A DNA stretch of 64,000 nucleotides from contig OY970828.1 of the NCBI GenBank assembly GCA_963853835.1, positions 1,319,501-1,383,500 of the forward strand. Direction: 5' to 3'. Position 1 is the stretch's first letter; each line of letters starts with the position of its first letter. This DNA comes from Calendula officinalis (taxonomy: Eukaryota > Streptophyta > Magnoliopsida > Asterales > Asteraceae). The position numbers and the translations under genes are program-made. Positions 1 to 13,065 of this stretch are shown here, piece after piece. The notes beneath the pieces are model-generated. The model did no database searches. It had not been told where the DNA came from and worked only from the letters and a program-made list of their open reading frames with translations.

Positions 1-9
1 GACACCAAT

Positions 10-3000
10 TTATACCCGAGACTGCAATTTCGACACCAATTTCTGCATACTCTCGAGTTTCTGAGCAAGCTGTTGTACAGTACAAACATGTTGTTTGGAA
101 GATTCAGAATCGGTTAATTCAGAAATGAGAGATGAACAATTTGTTTGTGATTCTAATAAAGCAGACTCGAGTGAAGTTAATGTTGAATTGAAGGAGGAAG
201 AAGACAAAAGTCGGTTATCAGAAGTTGTTAGAGAAGAACGAGGACTTAAACCGATACTATCTCTACGGGTGTTATCGGGTGAGAAGATTTTTTCAAACCC
301 TTCACTTCCTGCAAAATTACATTATTTGTTAGGTCAATTTTTCATAATAATTAGTTTGTCAAATATGATATACAAAAATTATACTTCCTCAGTTTCAAAA
401 TAAGTGATACAAATATGGTTACATGTTCTTTGAGGTAAAAGACTGTAACGAGGGTTAAATTAGATTAAATTGGATAGTTAATGAGTGATGTGTCCACATA
501 TTACGATTAAAGTGAGTTTAATGATGTTTAAAAGTAAAAGTAAGGGTTAATGAGTCATTTTACTTTATTAAAGGAGATAGTTAGTGGTATGGGTCCCACT
601 ATTTTTACCAAATAAGGAAAGTTTCAAAGTGTGTCACTTATTTTAAAACACCCCAAAATGGAAAGTGTATCACTTATTTTGAAACGGAGGAAGTATTATT
701 TTAGTAATAATATACTTTTTTTTAAGATAGAATGATTTAAAGAGGCTTATGCATCAATCCTTTGATCCGTTTCCTTTTAATGTATTATTTTTTAATTAAA
801 ATAATTTCTTAGGATGCTACATAACTAATGAAACTACTTTATGGGCCACCTAAGTATGAATCCAGTTTCGTTTTTATACCAAATTTGGCCAATAACATGT
901 TGACTAACCAAAAGTTAATTCAAGTTCTACTTTTTTATTGTTGGATAGGTTTTTACTTTACAATATAGAAAGAGTAACAAAGAATATGGAGTAAATTACA
1001 AGGATGGTCCCTGAGATTTACACCATATTTCACTTATGGTCCTTTACTTTAATAAAAGTTACACTGGTAGCCCTTTTTTGGAATTTTTTGCACCTACGGT
1101 CCTTTAGCCTAATGTTCGTTAAATTTTTCGGTTGGTAGTCCGTTAAAATTACACCAGTTGTTAAAATATTTAAGATGTTAGGCTAAAGGACTGTAGGTGC
1201 AAAATGTTTCCAAAAAAAGTACTACTTATGTGATTTATTATAAGTAAATGATCGTACATGAAATTTGGGGTAAACCTCAGGGACCATGCTCGTAATTTAC
1301 TCAAGAATATTTTATTATCTTTTAAAAATATTCGTCATATGGCATATTTTTTGACAGTTTTGGTATAAATATAAATACTAAAATACAATTAGATACATAT
1401 GTTAGTAGCCTATAAAGTAGTTTCAAGAGGTTAGGTGGGCTCCTTATACATTATCTCTTAATTTTTTACCCGTGTAATCTGTTAGAAAGATGACATCATA
1501 CCCCTGGGAAGCCATTTACTATCGAGCAGTAAAAAAAATAAAAAGAATTTATCTTATAGCACATTTATGTGAAGAAAAAGAAAGAAATATTTACCAAGAT
1601 TGGTTAGTTGATCCATTGTTGTCTGACCAACTGATCCTTCTAATTTTAACACACGCAAAATGCCAGCAGTTATTCTCCCCATGGAATTAACTTCAGATTT
1701 GCATAATTGTGCAACATGTTGCAGCTCATCCTTGGTTACACTTGCCTCAACCTAAATGTTAAGATTATTCAATAATTATAACATGAATACTTAATATTAA
1801 AATAATATTTTTTAGATAAACCAAATGTTTACTACAGATTAATACGAAAAAAACATTTATAGAATATAACAAATGTCTAGTGTAGGAAACATGAATGAGA
1901 AAAACATTTTAAAAGAGGGAAATTAAATAAACCATAAATATGAAAAATATTAATTAGTTTTTTTTAATTAAATGTGGGGCGGATTATATTTATATCACCT
2001 CTATTTAAATTTATAAAAATAAGTAAAGATTAAGATAAAATAATCACCGGATGTTTGACTGAAAATTTTAAGCTTTCAACCACCCAATTGATCATCCCAT
2101 TAACACCATCATCTTCATTTAAGATTATTTCAGCTTCAACATCTACTCCACCATGTGATTCAACACTTTCCTTTTGCTGCTGCTGTTGAGGTTTTAATGT
2201 CTTTAACCCTTCAACACCAACCTACAAGGGCATAAAAGTAAATTAATCAGAGCTGGTCAACAACGGTCAACATCAGTGAATATCAGTCAAATTCTACTCA
2301 AGCATATTGGTCAACAACGGTCAACATCAGTGAATATCAGTCAAATTCTACTCAAACATCGGTCAAAATTACTAATATAATATCCACTGATAAATAAAAA
2401 CTAGATTAAAGTAACTATAATTTACAAGGATGCTCCTTGAAGTTTAACCCCAAACTTCACGTACGGTCCTTTACTTTAAAATATTACATTAGTAGTCCTT
2501 TTATTGGAAACCTTTCGCACAGTCCTTTAGCCTAACGTCTGGTATATATTTAACAGAAAAAGGAATATGGATGTAATTTTAAAGGACTACCAATGTAATT
2601 TTTAACCTAAAACTTAAAGAATGTTAGGCAAAAGGAGTGTAGGTTCAAAAGGTTTGCAAAAAAAGGACTACCAGTGTAATTTTTCAAATTAAAAGACCAT
2701 AAATGGAATTTGGTGTAAACCTCAGGGACCATCCTTGTAAATTACTCTTGAAGTAATAAATCAAATAGTATACTCACCGTGACTGATTCAACTGGATACT
2801 TAAGTGCACAAGAAGAATTCTTTTTTCCATTAACCAACTGTTTTTTACTGCTTTTTGCTTTAACCTTAAAACTGTCAAATGTTGTATGCCAGCATCTCTC
2901 TTCTCTGTAAGAATCCTCTGAATTGTATAGCCCTGCCAGCTCAGCACCTGCCAGTTCAGCACCCTCCAATGCAAATAACCAGTCTTTTAATTCTAGTGAT

Positions 3001-6000
3001 ATGTCCACGTCATCAGGTGCACCTAAATGCAGGTAGTTACCATGATTCTTGTCTTCTATGCTTTCATCTGAAGGAAAAAAAAGGGGAAATAATGTTATCA
3101 ATTATCATAACTGAAATAGATGGATCCTGTAACTATGGAAACAGGTCAAAATTAGGTCAAACTGAAAAGGATTGTTTTTAGTACGGGTTGGGTTGACCTG
3201 CAGAAAAATTTTTGTTTAATTTTAGAGTAAATTACCGAAATTGTCCCTGTGGTTTTCCCGATTCAGGTTTTTTGTCCCTAAACTTTTTTTTTTCCGGATT
3301 TTTGTCCCTGTGCTTTTTAAAATTCTGGTTTTAAGTCGATCTGTCCAAATTTGGCTGTTGTCCTTTCCTCAAACTACTTGTAACTTATGCTTTAAAAAAT
3401 ATACTTTTATAAACTTTTTTTCTCCCGTTAGTTAACGGCCAAATTTGGACAAAAGGACTTAAAACCAGAATTCTAAAAAGCACAGGGACAAAAATCCTAA
3501 AAAAAAGTTTAGGGACAAAAAACCAGAATTGGGAAAACCACAGGGACAATTTCGGGAATTTACTCTTAATTTTATTACAGAAAAGGAAAAAAATAATAAA
3601 ATTAACTGAAAGGTGGTTTAGCCATTTCAGTTGGGGAAAATGACCTATGGGCGGTGTAAGTAATTCTTTCTAGGGGCTAAATCTGCAAAAAGTGCATACC
3701 ACAGGGACAAAATCGGTAATAAAAATGTTATGAGGCTGTAAACATGAAAAATACTATTTAGACGACTTTCAACCCATTTGACCCGTTTCCATTTAGCTAA
3801 GATAAACTGATTTGGGCCCATTAGGAATTAACGGGCCAAAATTCACATTCTGAAATCTGAACAACTTACTTTTACTCTCCTCAACAAGCAAAGATGATCC
3901 TTTAAAAAGTTTTGACAACGGGCCTGCAGATAAATGATCCAACCCTTTCAAAAGCCCAGCACCGGGCCCACCATTCGGGCCCAAAATCCCAAACCTATGC
4001 AACAAAGCTTCTGCATAATTCATTCCACCTGCCAGGTGTACACCAGCAACACAACCCGAAACACTTAAACTATGACACTCAGTATCCCGTGCATTATACG
4101 GGATAACATGCACCATATTTAAATTCAAAAACGGTAAATTATTCCCGTTTTGTACCCAAAATACCCCTCTCAGTTTCGGGTACCCGTTTGGTAACGAGGT
4201 TATCTCAATCTCAGTTTCAGTTTCAGTTTCTGCACAGTCAACTTGAACTTTGACCCATTTTAAAGATGATGAAATAGCCATAGCTCCACCTAAAGTTCTG
4301 TGAGTAACTAACATGAATAAATCGTCACCGATAAATTGAACTAAAGGTGGTCCTTGAGTATCTGTACTTCTAGAAGCTTCTAGAAACTTTAGATTTAAAT
4401 CTGTTACTGATAAACTGACAGCTGTATCACCGGGTACTTTTTCTATTAAACTACCGTTAGAAAGTGTTCCGGAAGATTCTAGAACCTTTTTTTGTTTGCT
4501 TTTTCCAATTGTGGCCATTTTTTCGCTGACTGTACCGAAATACGTATAAAGATCTAATACGAAAAATAACTGTTCAACTGAAGTATTTGATAAATATTGT
4601 TCACAAGCAATTCCAACCCTAACAATGCCACCTGGCGGTGGGATTTCTGTTAACGGGCTTCCGTCTGCTGTTACCATTGCTACTTGAACACAACCGTTTT
4701 TCATTTCAACACATTTCCATAATTTTGAAACTTGTGAGTGGGACCCGTTGACTAATTTTGAATTATCATGTGTCTGTAAAGACATGTTGAATAAAGACAT
4801 GCCAGCTGTCCATTTTTTTTGGCTGGAGTCAATGGGTTGACCTTTCCAGAGACAGAAGCATGCGGGATCTTTGTCAAGATTGAGTAGTTTGAGTCTTAGA
4901 TTAGGTGATTCGTGGAAAAATAGGTTTTCGATGTGAATTTTTGATCCTGTGAAGGAGGTTTCGGTTTGACTTTTTAATGGGACGGTGATGTCTAGGCCTT
5001 TGACTTTGACTTCAAGAGAGTTGACTGAAAAATCTGGTGAAATGTCACCATGGTTGACTAGTATTCCATCTGCTATCAAGGATGATATTCTTAGACATGA
5101 TTCTTCTTGAAGATGTATCTGAATATTAAAAATGGTATAATTTCAGAACTGATATAGTGAAGTCAATATGATGTTAAGGGGGTGTTTGGGAGAGCTTATT
5201 AACAAAGCTTTTTAGCTTTTTAGCTTATTTAACTAATAAGCACCTTTGAGTGTTTGGTTTAGCTTATAAGCTTATTAAGGGGTGATTAGAAAAGCTATTT
5301 TAAAGGGGATTTTTAAGCTTTTTAAGGAATTTTACCATTTTACCCTCACCTTTGACACCCACATAAATTTTAATCCATTTTTTTTATTTAAAAATTAAAA
5401 CTTTTTTATTTTTTTATTTAAAAAATAATATTATTTTTATTACTTATTATTTTTTTGTTAAAAACGTAAGATGTCCATTTTAGTAATTTTACAATAAGTT
5501 TAAATAAGCTCTTCCAAACACTTTATTTTAAAAAAGCTTATTAACTTAAATAAGCTAATAAGCACAAGCCGCCTTAATAAGTTTTCCCAAACACCCCCTA
5601 AATGGTTTTTATTAGAGATGGCAAAATGGGTGGGTCTTTACGGGTCGGGTTGACCCAAAAACACTTTTTGGTTTGTTTTTATAACGTTTTAAAAAGATAT
5701 TTGTATATCAGCTATGATTATTACAAAGATAATCTAAATCTTTGCATTAAAAATATATTTTGGACAACTTTTGACCCGTTAAACCGATTTGACCCATTCA
5801 ACTTCTAGCTAATTTTTTTGGTTTGACCCGTTTGATATAAAACAGAACCCAATTTGACCCATTTATAAGTAAATGGTTCAAATTTGCCACATAAGCAACA
5901 AAAATAAAATGCAGTACCATAAGAGGCTGGCAATAAATGACAGTTTGTGTAGAAAATGATGGTGGTTTTGGTGAGGGAATAAACTGAAGACAATGGAGAG

Positions 6001-7055
6001 ACATTAATGGAGCACGGTCACTTAATTTCCAATGTTCGTCTCCTAATGGATATATTGGAGGACAGAAATCCTTTCCTGATAAATATTAGATAATAAATAA
6101 TAAATATATCAATCTTCAACAATTTAATAGCATAAAAATACATTTTGAATTTTGAATTTTTTTACCAAATTCTGGAATTTGCAGTGGTTCCTCTGCAGCA
6201 TCTTGCATTGATGGCTGCACTAATGCACATGGTGGGTGAGAGAAAGTATCCCTGAATTTTATCACCGTTAAATTCCGTTATAAAGTTATTATATTGCCAA
6301 TAAAATAGTAAATAATACATTTTTTGTTATTTATTTCTCAGAAATGTAGAAAATTTTAGAAAAAGATGTTTCGGATCAATTTAAAGGAAAATTTATAGAT
6401 ATAATATTTATACCGCAAAAATAGTCCGCCAAGCATCACTCGAGTTAAACATTTGGTGATTTCTCCATCAGAAAGACTTGCCTGCAAGACCAAATTGACA
6501 ACAAGATTGATTAAAAATTATATAAAGAAATAAATAAATAAATTCATTTATTTTAATGTCTTTTAAGAAAGAAAGATACCCGAGAAAAGAGAAATGATTG
6601 CATCAAAAGTTCTAACCGAAAATCTGCAAGTACAATTAGTATTGTTAGCAGCTATTAATTATTATCTACACTTTTTTCTATTTATGTTGGAAGTTATTTT
6701 ATACATCATGGGTGATTAAAAGCACCACAAATCCTAAAAAGTATAATCCAGTTTAGTTTTTTCCCAAAAAGAATGACCATTTTCAGACCAATTTGCCAGG
6801 TTTCCCCTTCTACCCTTAATTACACGTTTTTACAGAACTGAATTCCTAAAAAATGTGTATTTGGGTAAAATAGACATGATTATTTATAAAGTGTAATTGC
6901 CCATTGCTAAAACTTTGTGCCTTTTTTCTAGTGGACACTTATTTTGCGATGAAGATAATATACAATTGTGTGTGATATGATAAAAATACATAACTAATAA
7001 CAATAACAACAATAATAATAATAATAATTATAATAATAATAATTATAATTATAAT

Positions 7056-7115
<60 letters not shown>

Positions 7116-8666
7116 CCTTGAACCAAAAGATGGTTACATGAATTATAAGAAGTCACAAACCAGTATCCTTAATGCAAAAAAATATATGGTCCACCATAAT
7201 AGAGACTAGTGTACGCCCTGCAGCTTCTGCTGATCGCTGCCAAAAACATGACTTGATTATAAACAATTTCTTTCCAAACAGTGTACATAATAAATAAATA
7301 AAAAATATTAATCTAACCTCTTGAGCATTTGGATTCACATCTCCTCTATTTAAACAGACATATAATCCAGTAAAGAATCGAAGAAGAGCTCGTAATCCTG
7401 CTCATGTTATATAATTGTTATAAAAATCAGTTAAAATTACAGTTCATGATTAAAAAGATTATAAATAAAGAACAAATACAGAACTATAAACTGACCTGGT
7501 TCACTCAAAGCTGGACACACAGCTTCAGTAATATGTAACTGAAGTTCCAACCCTAATGGACTATTAAGCTCAGTTCTTTGTATGGTAATCTGTTTATAAA
7601 ATCAAAGAAAATATCCTCAACTTACATTAAAGTTAATAAATAATTATTTAAAGAAGATTTTTATTAGGTTTGTATTTTACATAAGCTTCTCCAGAAATTC
7701 CTTCAAGAAACCGTTCTCCACCAAAAAAGACTCGTTTTGCACCATCATCGTCCTTAAATGCACCTTCAGAAAATGCTGCAAACATATCAGGGTGAGGAAG
7801 GAGGTCGATTGATAGATGCTCCCATTCAAGTTTCTGGAAACCAAAAAAGTAAGTATTATAAGTAAAATATATTAAATATTTATACCAAAAAAAAACAATT
7901 TAAGAACTACAATAATATATATTTACTATAAAAGTAACGCTACTTAACATATAATTTGACATATTACAAGAGAAAAATTAATAACATCCGATGAGTATGA
8001 CATTGGTTTAATAGATGTAACCTTTAATTTTCAATTTCTGGGCTCATTTTTAAGGTATAAATGAAAATTTTATACTGATATATTTTATATAAATTAATTT
8101 TTATTTTTTTATGTTAAATATGTAGCAATTTTATTAATTAATTTAGACATGAATAGTGTTACACTAAATTATAAAGAAATTATTCTTTTATAAAATAAAT
8201 ATTAGCAATGTTTGCCGATTTTGACCGATGTTGACCAATATTGACCGACGTTGACCCATTTTCTCGAGTAGAATTTGACTCGACTTGACCGATAATCACC
8301 GATTTTGACCAGGTCTGATTAATTTAACCAATTTTGACCAGGTCTGATTAATTTCACCGATTATGTAACAAGGAAAATTACTTTGAATACATAGATGAAC
8401 TTCTTGTCATTTGAGAAATCCCTTGCTTCTTTAAGGTTTACAACCTGCTAAAAATAACCTCCAATTACCTATCTGATTGTCAAGAAAATTAACAAAAATA
8501 AAGAAAAAATAACTAAACAGAAAGTTTAGATTCATAAGATAACGATAACCTGCCAGTTCTCATTTGTAGTGTAAAGCAACAGATTGCGGATAGTAATAGA
8601 TGCCATTGGTGATGCCCTGTTTAGTGACAACAAAAAAACACTTTATCTAGACAACACTTAATGAGA

Positions 8667-8737
<71 letters not shown>

Positions 8738-8774
8738 CATGTACATGTACATGTACATGTACATGTACATGTAC

Positions 8775-8820
<46 letters not shown>

Positions 8821-10331
8821 TTTTAAAACTGTACCAAGTTGCCCCTCCTCGACGTCTAGCACCCCCATGAGTCTCAAGTAAAAGATTAACCGTTTGTACT
8901 TGTAGTGTCATTCCATCTGCAATCTGATAAAAAAAATAAAAATAAATAAAAAATCAGTTCTAGAATCCACAAAAGTATTTAAATATAAATTAAATTACAA
9001 AAAATTGACCAGAATCCGAAGTAAACAGCTGAAAACTACACCATTTGGATTTTTGACACACTAACCTTGTCTGCAAATCCATATCCACTTCCTTTTGAAG
9101 GACTGGATGGCGTTTGTGCACTTCAAATTTTATAAACATGAAGAATAAAGTTAGATATAAACAATTTATTAACTATTAAAATTATAATTTATATAATCAT
9201 ATTAAACTAACAGTTACCTGTCTGTACTCCTATTAGCATCAAAATCATCATTTTCCTCCAATACCAAATCGAGCTTATCGATTTGCACAACAATTGGCTC
9301 CACTTGTACATAGCTCAAATAAGGAAGCTTACAAACACAGCACCATCAGATCACATTAGATACATGTATTTGTGCATAGAACTGAATCTAGCATATGATA
9401 TCTATAAATTAAGATGAAAAATTATTGAATATAAGTTGTACAACAAGCTACATACTATGATTTCCAACTTCCCGACTTTAGCGGTTGTAACATTCAATGC
9501 TGGTGGCAATCCGAGACTAGCATGCAATGCATCACCGTTTATATCTATCAAAATCAAATTTTGAGAATCAAATTATAGAGAACTTTTGCATCAATTACCG
9601 AAACTGCTAATGCAATATCGAATCATTGAATCACAGTACCAAAACCAATGATAGAATACAGGATTCTAGCATCAAATCACCAAAAATGTTAATACAATAC
9701 TGAATCATTAAAGCGAACTACAAAAACTACTAATAGAGTACAGAATTCTAGCATCGAATCACCAAAATTGTTAATGCAATACCGAACAAAGTACCAAAAC
9801 CACTAATAGAATACAGGATTCTAACTTTGGATCACCAAAGCTGTAAATACAAACTGAATCCTTAAATTAAAGTACCAGAACTACTAACAGAATACAAATT
9901 CTAGCATCAAATCGTCAAAAATGTTAATATGATACGAATCACTTAATTAATCAAAGTACCAAAACTAATAGAATACAGAATTGTAGCATCAAATCACCGA
10001 AAATGTTAATACAAAATACCGAGTTACTGAATCGAACTACCAAAACTACTATAGAGTACTGAATTCTAGCATCGAATGCCCAAAACTGTTAATGCAATAC
10101 TGAATCATTGAATCAAAGCTCCCGAACCATTAACAGAATACAGAATTCTCAGATCGAAGCATCAAAATTATGAATATTTGCAAACTGAGTCGAAATCAAG
10201 CAAGTTGCTAAATGCAAACCTAAATTGGAGAGCTGAACAGTCCGTCCTTGTAACTTGAATTGATCTCTAGTGAATGATTTAAGCCAATACTTAAGAGTAT
10301 ACTCCAGCGCCCTCGCGATTATCGACTCCAT
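10..10331 (-). CDS. Chorein-domain lipid-transfer protein (UHRF1BP1/BLTP3-like)
   Basis: Joining 20 exons with GT-AG introns gives one open frame of 1171 codons (1170 residues). Exons, in coding order: 10331-10220, 9544-9456, 9327-9218, 9120-9066, 8923-8835, 8616-8550, 8444-8382, 7833-7681, 7589-7496, 7397-7318, 7236-7161, 6623-6580, 6481-6414, 6251-6166, 6075-5918, 5118-3870, 3067-2778, 2221-2048, 1751-1595, 308-10. The N-terminus (MESIIARALEYTLKYWLKSF) is a chorein_N region that opens a lipid-conducting groove. The C-terminus is a coiled-coil-like stretch rich in Ser, Leu and Gln. Length and order match the plant UHRF1-binding-protein-1-like family, related to human BLTP3A/B, which moves lipids at organelle contacts; that role is inferred by homology. 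Exon 16 (1249 bp) is unusually long. No frameshift was found. The TAA stop is at 12-10, so the 3'UTR lies outside the window. Introns carry several MITEs and microsatellites. Confidence 0.93.
989..1302. mobile_element. Mutator-like MITE, 9-bp TSD
   Basis: A 314-bp element in intron 19 of the chorein gene. Ends are inverted repeats: GAGTAAATTAC at the left and GTAATTTACTC at the right, continued by the pair GGTCCCTGAG / CTCAGGGACC. Flanks AAGAATATG (980-988) and AAGAATATT (1303-1311) agree at 8 of 9 positions. Nine-base duplications are typical of Mutator-like elements. No coding capacity is seen. Confidence 0.78.
2415..2747. mobile_element. Mutator-like MITE, same family, 9-bp TSD
   Basis: A 333-bp relative of the element at 989, in intron 17 of the chorein gene. 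The left end is degraded (CTATAATTTAC) and the right end is intact (GTAAATTACTC). Flanks TTAAAGTAA (2406-2414) and TTGAAGTAA (2748-2756) agree at 8 of 9 positions. Confidence 0.7.
3225..3565. mobile_element. Mutator-like MITE with perfect 9-bp TSD
   Basis: A 341-bp hairpin-like element in intron 16 of the chorein gene. It starts GAGTAAATTACCGAAATTG and ends with the inverted counterpart, TTACTC. It is flanked by exact copies of TTAATTTTA (3216-3224 and 3566-3574). The inner arms also pair (AACCAGAAT / ATTCTGGTT). Confidence 0.82.
5178..5598. mobile_element. Tourist/PIF-Harbinger-like MITE
   Basis: A 421-bp AT-rich element in intron 15 of the chorein gene. Terminal inverted repeats are GGGGGTGTTTGGGA at the left and TCCCAAACACCCCC at the right, flanked by TAA on both sides (5175-5177 and 5599-5601). 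A 3-bp TAA duplication with these ends fits the Tourist/PIF-Harbinger superfamily. Internal AAGCTTATTAA-like words recur in both orientations. Confidence 0.8.
7009..7115. repeat. (AAT)n microsatellite
   Basis: About 105 bp of AAT repeats with a few TTAT interruptions, in intron 11 of the chorein gene. It is likely to vary in length between individuals. Confidence 0.95.
8664..8820. repeat. Compound (ATAC)n-(TATATG)n-(TACATG)n microsatellite
   Basis: About 155 bp of alternating purine-pyrimidine repeat. It runs from ATAC units through TATATG units, then TACATG units, then back to TATATG. It lies just downstream of the exon 5 donor (exon 5 ends at 8835), inside intron 5 of the chorein gene. Long open frames here (Tyr-Met or Ile-Tyr repeats) are products of the repeat and not proteins. 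Confidence 0.95.
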
Positions 10332-11039
10332 GTTTTCCGGTGAAAAAAAGTTGCAGTAATTGATGGAGACGCCGTGGACGACTGGACGTCGCCGGAGATG
10401 AAGTAGATCAACGGCGGTGAGGAATGATTGTGAATCTATAATATCTCATTGATTTGTGTAATGAGTGGGAATGAAGGTGGTGAAAATGAGGGGTTTAATT
10501 GTTGTGTTACGGGGTGACGTCAGCAGCAGCAGCAGCTGCTTTTGGGTTTGATTTTTCTTTTTACTGTCAAGGAAAGTATGATCTGTCGGCGTCTTTGGTT
10601 GATGGGGTCTGAAAAAGTAAAAGTTTATTCTTTTCATCATAAAATAATCTTAAATTAATATTTATTCAAATCTTTAAACTACTTTTAATACGGGAGATGT
10701 TTGTAGATCATACAATTATTGTGTACATTAGATTACGGATATGTTCGGTTCTGGAATCGGAGCGTAACCGAAAACAAAAAAGGATAATCGAGAATCGGTC
10801 TGAAAACGGTAAACTGGTTCAGGTTCAGTTTTTCGGTCAAAAATTCATCCCTAATGAAAGTGTGACTAGGATTGTGTTTGGAACTGAAACTGGAACCGGA
10901 AAAATCGAAAATCAAAAAAGACAAAAAAAAACCGAGAATTGGCACGAAAACCATAAACCAGATTCAACCAATATCGATTTTGGTTTGATTGTTCGGTAAA
11001 AAAAACTCACCCTTGCATGCGGTTCATTGCAAAGAGCTC
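10332..11039. other. 5' flank of chorein gene, then degenerate repeat DNA
   Basis: The first ~110 bp upstream of the chorein start is relatively GC-rich and is probably 5'UTR. A (CAG)n-like run (GCAGCAGCAGCAGC) lies at about 10521. From 10690 on the DNA is rich in GGTTCGG and AACCGAAA words, a common low-complexity plant repeat. I see no gene. Confidence 0.5.
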
Positions 11040-11290
11040 TCAGGCTTCAAGTACCAACACGATATGTGTATACTTGACATATGTGATGTTTTTGTACAAT
11101 TACATGTGATCAAGTATACAATCATATGTGATTATCACATGATGTTTTATTTTTTAACGAAAATTAAAAATTAAAAACATTAAATTTAAAAAAATATATA
11201 TATAAATATGTGATTAATTTTGACCATTAATTATTATTGATAAATGGCTGGGATTTATCTTTTGGAATTATATAAAAATTAAGAACTACC
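11040..11290. repeat. Dispersed repeat with ACATGTGATTATAC-like motifs (copy 1)
   Basis: AT-rich sequence with repeated CATGTGAT words that ends in a segment containing GACCATTAATTATTATTGAT. The same order of motifs recurs in intron 4 of the bHLH gene (36650-37110), so this is a dispersed repeat family, class unknown. From 11291 to 11560 I see only AT-rich DNA. Confidence 0.6.
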
Positions 11291-11562
11291 TTTAATATAT
11301 TTTTATAATTATAAAGATATATTAGAAATTAAACGATATATACAAATTGGATTGATTTCTTCTAACTTCATTCTATTTTTGTGGTAAACCAACAAACCTA
11401 AAGTTTTGGCCAAGTCTTAAACAGCAACCCGAACCATCAATTTTTTGCTTAGAAGAATTTGAAGAGTTGTATTCTAGGAAGTTTAAATGATTTATCTAGT
11501 CCAAAGGGACAAATTCTAGCCATTGGATCAAGATGGTTAAGATCAAATCCCCCACCTACAGC

Positions 11563-11642
11563 CACCGCCGGCCGCCGCCTCCGGCCACCGTCTGCCGCCT
11601 CCGGCCGCCGCCGACCACCGCCGATCGCCGGGGGCGGTGGTG
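11563..11642. other. GC-rich CCG/CGG-repeat island
   Basis: About 80 bp of nearly pure C/G with CCGCC and CCGGC words, abrupt against DNA that is mostly A/T. Translations in all frames are Pro/Arg/Gly-rich and low in complexity. It adjoins the CACATGTG repeat and may be part of that element. No gene is claimed. Confidence 0.5.
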
Positions 11643-11694
11643 GTGGCTGACAGTGAAGGTGCTAGTGGTAATGGGGGTGGTGGTGGTATTGATG

Positions 11695-12017
11695 TATTGA
11701 AACACATATGCTTCAATAAAACACACCATATTACTTCGAAGCACATGTGCTTCAGGTCACGAAACACATGTGTTTCAAGTCACTAAAAACATGAGTTTCT
11801 AAACACACAAGGGAGCATACGAAGCACATGTGCTTGACGTTATGAAACACATGTGCTTCGCTACACAGAAAAAAAATCAAAACAAGTGACAAACATATCA
11901 TTATGAAGCACATGTGCTTCATAAAGCCAATCACATGTGTTTTTGTTCCTGAACACATGTAACTTACAAGCAAGTCATTTGTGTTTGAATCACGAAGCAC
12001 ATGTGCTTGACGTTATG
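11695..12017. repeat. CACATGTG-rich repeat, left half (split by LTR insertion)
   Basis: At least ten copies of the palindromic core CACATGTG, often within GAAGCACATGTGCTTC, spaced about 20-40 bp apart. The same order of sequence blocks resumes at 23148, so a solo LTR inserted into this repeat. The TSD TTATG is at 12013-12017. Nature of the repeat unknown. Confidence 0.75.
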
Positions 12018-13065
12018 TGTAACACCCCGAATTTTTATAATTTAAATTAATTACGTTTTATTAATTAAAACCTTACTTGTATTATTATTCTGTGATATTA
12101 GAGTGTATTAAATACGTGACATTTCGGGTTTTAAATAATTAAGCGTATCGTTCAAGTTTTCTGAGCCTATTTATTGTGTTTATGAGCCGTGTGAGTGTCG
12201 GGTTTTATTTTAATACGTTTTAATTAAGCGGTGCGTTTAAATCTCGAGGCTTCATTAATTTATAATTTGTCTAGCTTCCGTGTCGCCTACGGCCGAGCCC
12301 GAGTCGTTAAGCTTCCACCCGTCTAGTTTGGCCGAAGTTGGCTTTTGTTCTTTGTTTTCTTGATTTGGTCAAAAGGCCCAAAACCGATCACCACTTTTCT
12401 TCTTATCTTTGGGTTCGGTCTAGTACAGCAAAAGAGAGAGAGGCCCGAACCTAGGGATCCATTCGTGATAAGCCCAAAATCTATAGCAGCCTTAATTCGT
12501 TATTAGCAATACTTAAACTCCCGTTAAAAGTTAAACCCTCATTCTCGTTCCCTACTCTATTCAACAGCCGACACTTTCTTCCTACTCGTTTTCTTTTCCA
12601 TCGGCAATCAAGATCAACTGGTGTATTATGTGGAGGTGGTTTTCTTCAAGTTTTGTGCCGGGCGACGTATTATTGTATTATGAGGCGGTGGTGAGTGTTT
12701 AAAGTTTGTGATTCATGTAAATTAATTGACTTCACGGAAGCAAATGAAAATAAGGCATCTAGTGAATTCCGATCTGTGGTGTTGATTTCTGTTAATTTGG
12801 AGGCTAGATGTTGGGATTTACACGCACGTCGAGAAGTAGCTAATCAACAAGCAGCCGTAGTTGTTCTGATTCTTTGGTCTCATTTTTTTCCATCCTTGAA
12901 TTAATTTATTGAAGTTCGTGATTGGTAAGAGGGACACCATGTGAATTGTTTGAAGCCACACAATTGAAGCAGGTCACGTGATTGGCATATTGGCGGAAGT
13001 AGAAGAAGCATGTCAGTGTTTTAAGATTGACGGCAAGCACCTCTCTTTAATTAAGAGGTGTTTGC

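Noticed and set aside
2268..2365. Direct repeat GGTCAACAACGGTCAACATCAGTG as a regulatory array
   Set aside because: Two copies of an intronic low-complexity GGTCAA-type repeat, also seen near 8210-8340; no sign of regulatory use.
2774..2974. Second minus-strand frame overlapping chorein exon 17
   Set aside because: Shadow of the real exon; the alternative frame does not join neighbouring exons.
8665..8825. CRISPR-like array
   Set aside because: Perfect microsatellite without spacers in a plant nuclear intron.
8621..8911. Open frames of 69-96 codons with (Tyr-Ile)n, (Tyr-Thr)n and (Tyr-Met)n
   Set aside because: They are read through the compound microsatellite in an intron; no non-repeat coding signal.
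10697..10999. 100-codon plus-strand frame and its 73-codon antisense
   Set aside because: Made of degenerate AACCGAAA/GGTTCGGTTT repeats, with no conserved pattern.
11459..11767. Pro/Arg/Gly-rich open frames on both strands
   Set aside because: All come from one CCG-rich low-complexity island; composition explains the lack of stops.
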